64,000 nucleotides of DNA from the NCBI GenBank assembly GCA_016721315.1, contig JADKIL010000003.1:744001-808000 (forward strand). The letters are read 5' to 3'. This document shows positions 48,399 to 56,550 of the stretch, piece by piece (the stretch's first letter is position 1; every line of letters begins with the position of its first letter). The stretch is from Candidatus Villigracilis vicinus. GTDB lineage: Bacteria; Chloroflexota; Anaerolineae; Anaerolineales; Villigracilaceae. Under the pieces are notes generated by a model. That model did not search any database, was not told where the DNA came from, and saw only the letters and a list, made by a program, of their open reading frames with translations. The position numbers were made by a program, and so were the translations under genes.

Positions 48399-50480
48399 AT
48401 GGCAAGTGCACCTAACTTTCAATGGCAAAACGAGATACTACTTAAAGATATTTACCCCATGCGTCTGCAAAAACTGCGTGACTTCCTGATCTTTTTCAAG
48501 GAGGCTGATCTTTGGGCGGAATACAAGAGTAAGGACATTTCCACTCTGGCAGCCGATGTTGCCGAATATGAAAAGGGAATGGATGATGCCCGCACCACTG
48601 ACTTTAAAAGGTACTCTACGCTTAAGAATTATTTCATGACCAAAGAAGTGAAGGGCTACTTTGTTAAGTACAAGCCGATCGAAGAAGAGGCAATGGCTCT
48701 CATCCAAAAGAACCATGACCTCTTCGCTTCCTCCTGGCCCAAGGATATCCGCGGCGAGCGCACCTTCATTCAGAGCCGTATCGAGTCGTTCAAGACCCAG
48801 CTCGGCTTCCTGCGTGACCGCATCCGCTATTTACAGCGTCAGCTCGATGGAATGGCGGCGGAGCACCCCAACCGCACCAAGGTGGAAACGGAGTTCAAGC
48901 TAAAGAACGAAGCCGCTTTACCAATGGTGTTGGAAGAAATGGAGAAACTGCGCCAGTTCGATGAAACCTACAACAAGGTCGAAGCGCCCAAACTGGAATG
49001 GTACAAGCTTACCAAGGCAGACCCGAATTACAAGACATCTGAAGAGGAATTTCTTGTCCATTACGACCCGAAGGTGCCTGTCACCGTAAAAGACATTGTG
49101 CGTTTGAAGGTGGAACAGTTCGCCAAGTCGCTTGAAAGCAAGGATCAATACCAATTACTGACGGATATCCGTGCGCGCTTTGAGAAGGAGCCTAAACGCT
49201 TCCCCACATGGCTGCAATACATGGTGATCCATTTTTCGGGCATGCGTTATAAATCTGCGCATGGTTCGTGGGCAGATCCCAAAGACCTGTTGGTGCGCCT
49301 GCGTGTGGACGAGGTGAGAAAGGCACAAGCCGCACTCAGTGATGCGGATGTAGCCGCGAAGTGTGCCGAAAAGATCGCCCAATATGAAGGTGCAGACGCA
49401 AACAAGCCTGCTCTTGCCAAAGCCGCTGATAAAACCTGGAAGGATAAAGTCGCTCTGCACATGCAGGGTGTCAAAGCCAACGGACCGAAGACCAAGCGTG
49501 CCGGTCTTGCCGGTTTGGTGGAAGAAGAAGCCAAATACGAGTTCATGTCCATGACGACCGATCAGGCTCTCGTCAAGTTGGAGGCGATGAAGGGTCAGCT
49601 TCCAGCCTGGGCGTGGAAAATGATCGTCATGCTCACATCACTGCGAGTCAAACATGTCACCGCTGCCGGGTGGGAAACTTTCACCCCCGATGAAGATAAG
49701 ATCCGCTTTGCTGATACCACCCTTTACCCGATCTTTAGCAAATGGGCATCAGATAACACCGGCATGTGGCGCCCTGAACACGGACGTACCCAAGAGGTCA
49801 TTGTTACCCGTGCGGTCTGTAATGAGACTGCAGAACATGCTCAACATATTCGCGGACATCTGCCGCCCGGCGGTCTGACGGATAACGCTGCCCGTTATGT
49901 GAAAGCCGCTGCCGAAAAAGTGCCCGGCGCATACTTTATCAAACCAACGGATGCAAAGCCTTACACCCAAGGTGCGAGCATCTTCTGGCTGCGTTATGTC
50001 AACACCGAGCCAAGCGTGTGGCAGATCCCCAAACCCACCGAAGATGCAAATGGAGTTGGTCTGGTTCCTGCGGAATACCTGGGCAAGCGCGCCCAACCCA
50101 AAGCGGCGAAGAACGCGTCTGCGCCCGCTGTACCGTGGGAATATAAAGGCGGCGGGTTCACCCGCACCCGCACCACCATCGATGCGGAGAAAAAGAAATC
50201 CACACAGGCTCAATGGCTGCGCTGGATCCATGAAGCCACAGTCATCGAAGTTGTTGACACCGCCGATGGCACCTACGTCTACACCTTTGAAACATCCCTG
50301 CCCGATGACTTCCGCGGCACCTCCTGCCTGGGCGTTTTCCGCAACACCCTGCGTTGGAATCTCGACGACGGCAGCGAAGATAACTACAATCGCTCCTTCG
50401 TTGGTTATGTGCCCGAAGGCAAAGCTCCGGTTGAAAATCTCAAACCGCTGATGGATTGGAACAAGATCATCCTGAAATAA
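48399..50480 (+). CDS. Large cytoplasmic protein of unknown family (693 residues)
   Basis: I do not recognise this protein. It has no signal peptide and no membrane helix. The N-terminal ~230 residues are helical and charged, with coiled-coil potential (FIQSRIESFKTQLGFLRDRIR, LEEMEKLRQFDETYNKVEAPK). Two related segments sit in the middle: RFPTWLQYMVIHFSGMRYKS (about residue 270) and QLPAWAWKMIVMLTSLRVKH (about 405). They look like an internal repeat and faintly recall the TGLR box of tyrosine recombinases, without the Arg-Lys-His-Arg-Tyr set. The C-terminal ~200 residues are beta-rich with many Trp/Tyr and end DWNKIILK. AAGGAG precedes the ATG and a hairpin follows. It is probably expressed singly. 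Confidence 0.8.
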   Translation: MASAPNFQWQNEILLKDIYPMRLQKLRDFLIFFKEADLWAEYKSKDISTLAADVAEYEKGMDDARTTDFKRYSTLKNYFMTKEVKGYFVKYKPIEEEAMALIQKNHDLFASSWPKDIRGERTFIQSRIESFKTQLGFLRDRIRYLQRQLDGMAAEHPNRTKVETEFKLKNEAALPMVLEEMEKLRQFDETYNKVEAPKLEWYKLTKADPNYKTSEEEFLVHYDPKVPVTVKDIVRLKVEQFAKSLESKDQYQLLTDIRARFEKEPKRFPTWLQYMVIHFSGMRYKSAHGSWADPKDLLVRLRVDEVRKAQAALSDADVAAKCAEKIAQYEGADANKPALAKAADKTWKDKVALHMQGVKANGPKTKRAGLAGLVEEEAKYEFMSMTTDQALVKLEAMKGQLPAWAWKMIVMLTSLRVKHVTAAGWETFTPDEDKIRFADTTLYPIFSKWASDNTGMWRPEHGRTQEVIVTRAVCNETAEHAQHIRGHLPPGGLTDNAARYVKAAAEKVPGAYFIKPTDAKPYTQGASIFWLRYVNTEPSVWQIPKPTEDANGVGLVPAEYLGKRAQPKAAKNASAPAVPWEYKGGGFTRTRTTIDAEKKKSTQAQWLRWIHEATVIEVVDTADGTYVYTFETSLPDDFRGTSCLGVFRNTLRWNLDDGSEDNYNRSFVGYVPEGKAPVENLKPLMDWNKIILK

Positions 50481-50484
50481 AAAA

Positions 50485-50513
50485 TGTAGGTCACGCTGCA
50501 AGCGTGACCTACA
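50485..50513 (+). terminator. Hairpin after the 693-residue orphan gene
   Basis: A perfect 13-bp stem (TGTAGGTCACGCT/AGCGTGACCTACA) with a GCA loop, only weakly T-rich afterwards. It may be a dispersed palindrome used as a terminator; a perfect 28-bp palindrome of similar style follows the anti-sigma gene. Confidence 0.6.
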
Positions 50514-50533
50514 ACTTTATATGCACAGCATTC

Positions 50534-51586
50534 ATGCGTAAATTATCTATTATCGAATCGTCTCTTCTTATTGGTTTAGCCGTTGGCTTTTTGGGGTTGT
50601 GCCTGCTGATCGGCTACGCGGTCGTTGTCGTTGCAAACGAACCTGTGGGAATACCCACACCGCTCCTGGATCTGCCTCTCATCAGCTCTCCCACCGCCGA
50701 AAGCGGACTCATTCCTACCGACTCTGCCGCGCCTCTTTCTACCCCCAACCTGATTCCCACCATCGAATTTATTCCAACGCCGAATCCTTCCTTCAACGAC
50801 ACTCCACCGCCCAGCGGAAAGATCGCCTTTGCCTGCTACGTGAATCAAATTGACCAGATCTGCCTGCTCAACGCCGACGGCAGCGGACGAATCCAACTCA
50901 CCAATTTCAATGCCACTGCATTCTACCCGTCCGTTTCGCCTGATGGTGGCACAGTTTTCTTCTCTTCAAGCAAGAGCGGCAACTTTGAGATTTACTCCAT
51001 TGGCATCGACGGGAACAACCTGCAAAAACTAACAAACGGAATCGGTTCCCTTTACGCCCCCGAACTTTCCCCCAATGGGGAATGGGTTATCTTCACCAAC
51101 AACGGCAATGGACTCTGGCTGATGAAACCCGATGGTTCCAATGACCACGCCCTCACCAATAAAGATGATATCGACCCATCTTGGTCGCCCGATGGTTCGA
51201 TGATCTCCTTTGCTTCCTCACGAGCAGGCGCACGCCAATTATTTGTGATGAATTCTGATGGCACCAACATTCGCCAAGTCACCGACCTCAACAACATGGG
51301 CGGACGCAACACTTGGTCCCCCGATGGCACCAGACTTGCCTTCTACCGTGGACCCAAAGGCGACCGCAACATCTACGTCATCAACGTGGACGGCACTGGC
51401 TTGGTCAAACTCACCGACGGAGGTGACAACCTCGGTCCCTCCTGGTCTCCCGACGGCAACTGGATCGTCTTCACGTCATTTCGCGATGGCAATAACGAAC
51501 TCTACATCATCCACCCCGATGGGACAGGATTGACGCGCCTGACGAATAGTCCCATTTCGGATTGGCAGCCGAGGTGGGGGAAGTAA
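50534..51586 (+). CDS. Membrane-anchored PD40/TolB-type beta-propeller protein
   Basis: An extracytoplasmic protein (350 residues). One N-terminal helix (IIESSLLIGLAVGFLGLCLLIGYAVVVVA) is followed by a Pro/Thr/Ser linker (about residues 40-95) and a TolB-like propeller. At least six blades carry the SPDG-type repeat: YPSVSPDGGTVFF, YAPELSPNGEWVIF, DPSWSPDGSMISF, NTWSPDGTRLAF, GPSWSPDGNWIVF, and a last WQPRWGK. The start at ATG 50534 fits the short n-region MRKLS. Such proteins in Chloroflexota usually bind partners or polysaccharides; no enzyme domain is fused. Confidence 0.88.
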   Translation: MRKLSIIESSLLIGLAVGFLGLCLLIGYAVVVVANEPVGIPTPLLDLPLISSPTAESGLIPTDSAAPLSTPNLIPTIEFIPTPNPSFNDTPPPSGKIAFACYVNQIDQICLLNADGSGRIQLTNFNATAFYPSVSPDGGTVFFSSSKSGNFEIYSIGIDGNNLQKLTNGIGSLYAPELSPNGEWVIFTNNGNGLWLMKPDGSNDHALTNKDDIDPSWSPDGSMISFASSRAGARQLFVMNSDGTNIRQVTDLNNMGGRNTWSPDGTRLAFYRGPKGDRNIYVINVDGTGLVKLTDGGDNLGPSWSPDGNWIVFTSFRDGNNELYIIHPDGTGLTRLTNSPISDWQPRWGK

Positions 51587-51596
51587 TAGCTGCAAT

Positions 51597-51634
51597 AAAA
51601 AATACCAGCACCGTTACGGTGCTGGTATTTTTTA
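51597..51634. terminator. Bidirectional terminator
   Basis: AAAAAATACCAGCACCG pairs with CGGTGCTGGTATTTTTT around TTA, between convergent genes. Confidence 0.94.
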
Positions 51635-51657
51635 TTGGCTTTACAGGCTATTCTTAA

Positions 51658-52238
51658 TTAGCACGGACCGTAGTAACCCTCTCCGTGGTCAGTGTAACCT
51701 CCTGAGCACATACCAATCCAAGAGGAGGCATCGTAATCATAAATGAATGGGCTTTCTCCCCAGTACGGGTCATTGTACAAGAAGCTCCATACATCATCCG
51801 TTGGGTCGCAACGGGTACCGATATTAGCATAATCTGTTGGGCTATTGGCATCATTACTCCCGAAGATGGGGTAACAATAAAGACGAGTTGTTGTCCTCCT
51901 ACATGAGGTTGAGGCATCTCTCCACCTTCCACCCAATAGGTCGAGCCTCCAAATCCAACGGTCACCCCATTATGGATCGCCCCCGAGGTATGACACACAA
52001 CGGTGAATTCATCTTTTTGAGCGCAGTTGAGATCGTACGATTTTCCACCTTGTTCTTGCACATACCCACCCTTAAGCTGGCTGGGCGATAAGTAACCCGT
52101 TACTGTGAAAGTAAAGGCAAGACCACCATTACGAGACACGCTCATCCCCGTAACAGTACCGTCTGCCAAGGCACTTCCTGTGTTGACCACTAACAATGCC
52201 AACAAAGCCAAAACTGAAAATAACACTTTTTGTTTCAT
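51658..52238 (-). pseudogene. Secreted protein gene with a frame break near 51920
   Basis: Frame 1 starts at ATG 52238 (GGGAG six bases upstream). A signal peptide ends at ALA, then a beta-rich domain follows up to about GGEMPQPHVGGQQLV. Beyond that, frame 1 becomes atypical (Met-rich, ending ERVTTVRAN at 51654). The next frame instead reads YCYPIFGSNDANSPTDYANI, TRCDPTDDVWSFLYNDPYWG and so on to GYYGPC, with the Cys, Asp, Tyr and Gly content of a real secreted domain, and stops at 51658. A missing base around 51900-51945 explains this. The intact product would be about 193 residues. Family unknown. Confidence 0.65.
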
Positions 52239-52522
52239 CATTTGCTCCCTTTTGTAATGGATTTGAAATACTTACACTATTACTATACTAGTACTTAAGG
52301 TGGAAAATCAAGGGGCAAACTTTGCAGATGGTTTGCAAACACCTTGCACCGTAATTACAAAAGCAACTTTTTTGCCAAGTGTGATTCTGACAGAAAAATT
52401 CCCCATGCACCCATATCAATGGGATTGGCAGTTGAGGTTACAAGTAGAAAGCGTCTTGAGCATTTTCACTTCCCATCACCAACCGCCCCGCCCTTGCAAC
52501 TTTTTCCCCGCCCCGCCTGTAT
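52239..52522. other. Intergenic stretch without recognisable genes
   Basis: A 284-base gap between the divergent secreted protein and sigma factor genes. It contains an A/T-rich stretch (52271-52300) with TACTATACTAGTACTTAAG, which could hold the promoter of the secreted protein, and C-rich sequence near the sigma gene. I see no RNA structure or gene. Confidence 0.4.
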
Positions 52523-52528
52523 TACACT
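52523..52528 (+). promoter_or_regulatory. -10 box of the ECF sigma gene, leaderless
   Basis: TACACT is followed by CTAGCC and the ATG at 52535. No ribosome site. ECF genes are often autoregulated, but the -35 region shows no AAC-type ECF motif that I can assert. Confidence 0.45.
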
Positions 52529-52534
52529 CTAGCC

Positions 52535-53071
52535 ATGAATGCGCCCACCGACCGCGACCTGATCCTGCGAGCCCGTCGCGGCGACTCTGAAGCCTACGGC
52601 GACCTCGTGGCACGCCACCAAACGAGCGTCTTCAACGTCTGCTACCGCATTCTGCACAACCGCGCCGATGCCGAAGACCTCGCTCAGGAGACCTTCATCC
52701 GCGCCCTCGACCGTCTGCACACCTTCGACCTCGAACGCGAATTCAGCCCGTGGATCCGCCGCGTCGCCGCCAACTTGTGCCTGAACCATATCGAGTCGCA
52801 CAAGCCCAGCGCACCGCTCGACGAAGAACAGGACGAAGATAAAACTCAAGGTCCCAGCGAACAGGTCGAAGTTAAAGAAAGAAGCGAGCAGATCCGCAGC
52901 GCGCTCGCGTCCCTGCCGCCGCATTATCGTCTCGTCGTCGAACTGCGGCATTATCAAGAACTATCCTACGACGAGATCGCAAGCGAACTCAACATCCCCC
53001 TCAGCGACGTGAAGAGTCATCTCTTCCGCGCGCGCAAACTTCTCGCGGAGAAACTCCATGCACCTGACTAA
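52535..53071 (+). CDS. ECF-type RNA polymerase sigma factor
   Basis: An alternative sigma factor (178 residues) with sigma-70 region 2 (about residues 10-80: YGDLVARHQTSVFNVCYRIL, DAEDLAQETFIRAL) and region 4 (about 115-170: LASLPPHYRLVVELRHYQELS, YDEIASELNIPLSDVKSHLFRARKLL). The linker is short and acidic. It overlaps the next gene by 14 bases, and that gene encodes a zinc-finger anti-sigma factor, the usual pairing. Two paralogous membrane proteins follow and are likely in the regulon or operon. Confidence 0.95.
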   Translation: MNAPTDRDLILRARRGDSEAYGDLVARHQTSVFNVCYRILHNRADAEDLAQETFIRALDRLHTFDLEREFSPWIRRVAANLCLNHIESHKPSAPLDEEQDEDKTQGPSEQVEVKERSEQIRSALASLPPHYRLVVELRHYQELSYDEIASELNIPLSDVKSHLFRARKLLAEKLHAPD

Positions 53072-53579
53072 TGAGCAACTCAACGAATATTTGGATAACG
53101 CTTCAACCGAACGCGCCTTCATCGAAACGCATCTCGACTCATGCGGCGAATGCGTGGCGCGACTCTCCAACCTCCAAGCCTTGTTCGCGGATTTGGACTC
53201 TCTGCCCGAAGCAACCTTATCTCGCGATATCGCCGCCCGCTTCAGACCCCGCCCAAGCCTGGCTTCCCAACTTCCACGTTGGCTCACGTTGACAGCGTCT
53301 TTGCAAGCCGCTTCCGCACTGGTTGCGCTCATCGTTGCCATCCCATTCTTCTCCATCATGCTCCCCAAAGTGGAGCTGCCATCCTTCACCACCTGGTTCT
53401 TCGAGATTCAATCCCTCTGGACTTCATGGCTTGACCAACTTTCAACTTTCAACTTGCCAACTTTCCAACCTTTGCCTCTTCCCATTATGGAAATGTCAAC
53501 GCTTTTCATTGCCCTTGCCATCGTTTCCATCTTTTGGATTTTTGGAAACGGATTGCTGTTGAGAAATAATCGCTCGTAG
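53058..53579 (+). CDS. Membrane anti-sigma factor with zf-HC2 domain
   Basis: The inhibitor of the upstream sigma factor (173 residues). The N-terminal zinc-binding anti-sigma domain reads LTNEQLNEYLD then IETHLDSCGECVARL, the H-x3-C-x2-C motif. Two membrane segments follow: TASLQAASALVALIVAIPFFSIML (about residues 75-98) and MSTLFIALAIVSIFWIFGNGLLL at the C-terminus. A long hydrophobic, Trp/Phe/Pro-rich loop lies between them, where a signal could be sensed. It ends at a 28-bp perfect palindrome. Confidence 0.88.
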   Translation: MHLTNEQLNEYLDNASTERAFIETHLDSCGECVARLSNLQALFADLDSLPEATLSRDIAARFRPRPSLASQLPRWLTLTASLQAASALVALIVAIPFFSIMLPKVELPSFTTWFFEIQSLWTSWLDQLSTFNLPTFQPLPLPIMEMSTLFIALAIVSIFWIFGNGLLLRNNRS

Positions 53580-53603
53580 GGGCGACTCGCGAGTCGCCCC
53601 TAC
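53576..53603. terminator. Perfect 28-bp palindrome
   Basis: GTAGGGGCGACTCGC and GCGAGTCGCCCCTAC are exactly complementary with no loop. It overlaps the anti-sigma stop. No T-run follows, so a dispersed REP-like palindrome is as likely as a terminator. Confidence 0.6.
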
Positions 53604-53622
53604 CATTATCCAAGGAGAAATC

Positions 53623-54108
53623 ATGACCGACATCCTTCGCCTCACCCTCATCGTCCTCTTGCTGACCGTTACCCTCGCCGCCTACTTCCTCGTCATCGGC
53701 GCATTGTTCACCAACCGCGTCGCCAAGACTCAAACCAGCCTCAACATCACGCCGGGGCGATCCTTTGGCTTGGGCATGGTCAACTTTTTCTTCTTCGGCT
53801 TGATCGCCTTTGTCCTGCTCTCACTTGCAGAGAATGCAGGCTCCTTCGTCAAAGGGATACTCACCATCCCCGCCTTGCTGATACTCGCCTTTCTCTCCGT
53901 CCTCCTGAGCCTCGGGCTCACCGCCACCGTCCAACACCTCGCCGAACGCCTCTTCCCAGACATGTCCACGTGGAAGCGCAACTTGTGGAGTTCCGTGATT
54001 CTCTGCATCGCCTGCGCCTTACCCTTCGTCGGCTGGTTCTTGTTATTACCTTATGTTGCCTTCACCGGCATTGGTGCAACGATCCTGGGATTCTTCCAAA
54101 AAAGTTAA
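53623..54108 (+). CDS. Four-helix membrane protein, paralogue A
   Basis: Unassigned membrane protein (161 residues). Helices: about residues 5-28 (LTLIVLLLTVTLAAYFLVIGAL), 48-70 (GMVNFFFFGLIAFVLLSLAEN), 78-105 and 125-158 (SVILCIACALPFVGWFLLLPYVAF). AAGGAG precedes the ATG. It shares order and motifs with the protein at 54347-54862 (V-D/A-K-T near residue 38; H-L-x-x-R-L; P-x-x-G-W), so the two arose by duplication and may form a heteromer. The position after the ECF/anti-sigma pair suggests membrane stress or envelope function. Confidence 0.72.
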   Translation: MTDILRLTLIVLLLTVTLAAYFLVIGALFTNRVAKTQTSLNITPGRSFGLGMVNFFFFGLIAFVLLSLAENAGSFVKGILTIPALLILAFLSVLLSLGLTATVQHLAERLFPDMSTWKRNLWSSVILCIACALPFVGWFLLLPYVAFTGIGATILGFFQKS

Positions 54109-54176
54109 AGTCCATCCCTTTCTTCTTTCCTCTTTCATCCAAGACGCGCTCACCCCGCGTCTTTTTCTTTCCTTTT

Positions 54177-54272
54177 CGTCATTGCGAGGGCGCTCTTGTT
54201 CTTCGCCCGAAGCAATCTCATACACAACATGCGAGATTGCTTCGTCGGGCTGTCGCCCTCCTCGCAATGACG
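54177..54272. repeat. Dispersed inverted repeat element, copy 1
   Basis: CGTCATTGCGAGG at the left and CCTCGCAATGACG at the right, with inner arms GAAGCAATCTC/GAGATTGCTTC. A related copy in the opposite orientation lies at 56436-56527. It is a non-coding MITE- or REP-like element. Confidence 0.85.
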
Positions 54273-54346
54273 AAATAATTCCCTGCAACTTTCTCCACCC
54301 CATCCCTGTATCCCTTACATCAACCAAACCTGAAAGGACATACCCA

Positions 54347-54862
54347 ATGGCTGACATTTCTGCCTTCTTCTTCATCCTCTTGATCATCGGTATCGCCTTC
54401 CCTGCCATGCTCACCGCATGGTGGCTGTTGTTCCCGTCCCTGATTGCCCGCGCCCAAACCCGCGTGGACAAGACTCCCTGGGGCACCTTCTGGCTGGGAC
54501 TCATCCTCGTCATCGCTGTGACCATTCCCATCGTCATTTTGCTTGCGCTTCCATTCGGACCCGCCAAATTCATCGGCTGGATTCTGCTTGGCGCTGCACT
54601 TGCCATCTCCACCATTGGTTCGGCTGGCATCGCCGCTCACCTCGGCGCGAGACTCACCAAACACAGCAACCTAACTCCATTGAACGGATTCATCCGCGGT
54701 GCTGTCATCCTCGAACTCGCCGCCTTCTTCCCGCTCATCGGCTGGCTCTTCGTGTGGATTCCCATCATTCTCATTTCCTTCGGCGCAACCGGATTTGCCT
54801 TGCTCAACTGGTCTCCACGTGAGAAGACTCAAACCTCGGCCCCCACTCCCCGCAAACCCTAA
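54347..54862 (+). CDS. Four-helix membrane protein, paralogue B
   Basis: A 171-residue relative of the protein at 53623, with the same helix order. Matching stretches are FFFILLIIGIAFPAMLTAWWLL (helix 1), VDKTPWGTFWLGLILVIAV (helix 2), AGIAAHLGARLTKHS (loop) and LAAFFPLIGWLFVWIPIILIS (helix 4). The start is ATG 54347 after AAAGGA. The longer open frame upstream runs through the dispersed repeat and is not coding. It ends with a short Thr/Pro tail. Confidence 0.72.
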   Translation: MADISAFFFILLIIGIAFPAMLTAWWLLFPSLIARAQTRVDKTPWGTFWLGLILVIAVTIPIVILLALPFGPAKFIGWILLGAALAISTIGSAGIAAHLGARLTKHSNLTPLNGFIRGAVILELAAFFPLIGWLFVWIPIILISFGATGFALLNWSPREKTQTSAPTPRKP

Positions 54863-54920
54863 TTTTTCTTCGCGACCTTCGCGTGTTTAGCGGTTCACCA
54901 ATTACCAATTACCAATTACC
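54863..54920. repeat. Short direct repeats before the DUF1800 gene
   Basis: ACCAATT occurs three times in tandem at 54897-54917 immediately before the start codon, where a ribosome site would normally be. No Shine-Dalgarno sequence is visible. Confidence 0.6.
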
Positions 54921-56403
54921 ATGACCTTATCCCGAAGAGACTTCCTCAAGCTCGCCACCCTGCTCTCTGCCAGCGCAGCGCTTTCATCCTGTGCTCCCGC
55001 CGTCCGCAGACTCACAGGTGACCTGCCCGCCGTCCCGTGGAGTCCGCTCAGCGTTGCAGACTTCACCGCGCTGAATCGCATCACCTTCGGCGCAAGAGTA
55101 GACGAACGCGCGCGCTTGGCAGAGATCGGCTTGGCAAACTACATCGAAGAACAACTCGACTTTGAAACCATCAATGACCTAGCCTTAGACCTGCAACTTT
55201 CACCATTCAAAACTCTAAAAATGGCAGCCAACGAGATCGAAGCCGTCACCAATCAACTCTTCGACGGTTATGACCGCGAACATCCCATCAACGAATTGCG
55301 TCAAGCCACCTTTTTGCGGCAACTCTATAGCAAGCGTCAACTCTACGAAGTGATGGTGGATTTCTGGAGCGACCACTTCAACATCTTCATCGAGAAAGAA
55401 CCTTGCTTCTATCTCAAGACCGTTGATGACCGCGACGTGATTCGCAAACACGCCCTCGGCAACTTCCGCGACCTTGTGTGGGCGTCCGCGCATTCGCCTG
55501 CCATGCTGACCTATCTCGACAATCAAGCCAACGTCAAAGGCACGCCCAACGAGAACTATGCCCGCGAGTTGATGGAACTTCACACCCTCGGCGTGGATGG
55601 CGGCTATTCTCAAAATGACGTCATGCAACTCGCGCGTTGTCTCACGGGTTGGTCGGTCAAGGAACATTTTTGGCTGGGCGATTTCGTCTTCAAGGAAGAT
55701 CAACACGAACCCGGCGAGAAAAATGTTCTGGGTCTCGCGATTCAAGAATCGGGTCAGAGTGAGGCGGAGCAAGTCATCGAGCATCTCGCCTTGCATCCAT
55801 CCACTGCGAAATTCATCTGCACCAAACTCGCGCGTCGCTTCATTGCTGATGAACCGCCGCAAGAAATTATTGAGAAAGCCGCGCAAACTTTTCTAAATAC
55901 TAAAGGCGATATCAAATCGGTTCTTGCGCGTCATCCTGCTCGATGGTCTTGCCTTCGCGCAGCCCAAATACAAACGTCCGCTTAATTTTGTGCTTTCCGC
56001 ACTGCGCATGCTCAACGCCGAAACCGATGGCATTGCCATGCACGACCCGCTCATGCAAATGGGTCAGTTGTATTTCAACCTGCCCACGCCCGATGGCTAC
56101 CCCGACCGCAGCGACGCCTGGCAAGGCAGCCTCATGCCGCGCTGGCAGTTCGCCTTTGCATTGATCCGCAACGAACTCAACGACACGACTCACAATCTCA
56201 ACTCTTTATTGGATGTCGCTTCGACTGGCAGTTTACACACCGATGTGGATTCTCTCGCCTCATTGCTTTTAGGCACGCCGCTAGATCGCCTCACCCGCGA
56301 CGGGATGATTGATACCGTCCATTCAGCGGGTGCCACCGAGGAAGAGACTCTGCAAATCATCGCCGCGAGTCTGATCGCGTCGCCTGCATTTCAGTGGCGT
56401 TAG
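54921..56403 (+). pseudogene. DUF1800 protein gene, frame-shifted near 55924
   Basis: A Tat-exported protein of the DUF1800 family, split by one base. The first part (54921-55985) begins MTLSRRDFLKLATLLSASAA (twin-arginine, then LSSC lipobox). It contains family segments such as FTALNRITFGARVDERARLAEIG, DFWSDHFNIF, NYARELMELHTLGVDGGYSQ and ARCLTGWSV. It derails after GDIKSV. The correct continuation is in the next frame, LRVILLDGLAFAQPKYKRPLNF, to FQWR at 56403. Removing one T from CTTGCG near 55924 restores a 493-residue protein. This is probably a sequencing indel. DUF1800 genes are almost always paired with DUF1501, as here. Confidence 0.85.
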
Positions 56404-56435
56404 TCCATCGTCATTTGTACCGTGCGCAGGCACGC

Positions 56436-56527
56436 GTGCGAGGAGGGTGCTCTTCCCGACGAAGCAATCTCCTAATGGTGTATGGAGATTGCTTCGGGCA
56501 AAGAACAAGAGCGCCCTCGCAATGACG
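56436..56527. repeat. Dispersed inverted repeat element, copy 2
   Basis: Opposite in orientation to the copy at 54177-54272. It has GAAGCAATCTC/GAGATTGCTTC arms and the right-end word CCTCGCAATGACG. It separates the DUF1800 and DUF1501 genes. The left end is degenerate (GCGAGGAGGG). Confidence 0.85.
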
Positions 56528-56550
56528 AAGAAAGTTTATTGGAGATAACT

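Noticed and set aside
48399..50480. Calling the 693-residue protein a phage-type integrase from its S-G-M-R boxes
   Set aside because: The Arg-Lys-His-Arg-Tyr catalytic set is absent, and the boxes lie in an internal repeat, so the resemblance is too weak.
54053..54346. Upstream extension of the paralogue B gene
   Set aside because: It reads through the dispersed inverted repeat. A ribosome site and a hydrophobic first helix mark ATG 54347 as the true start.
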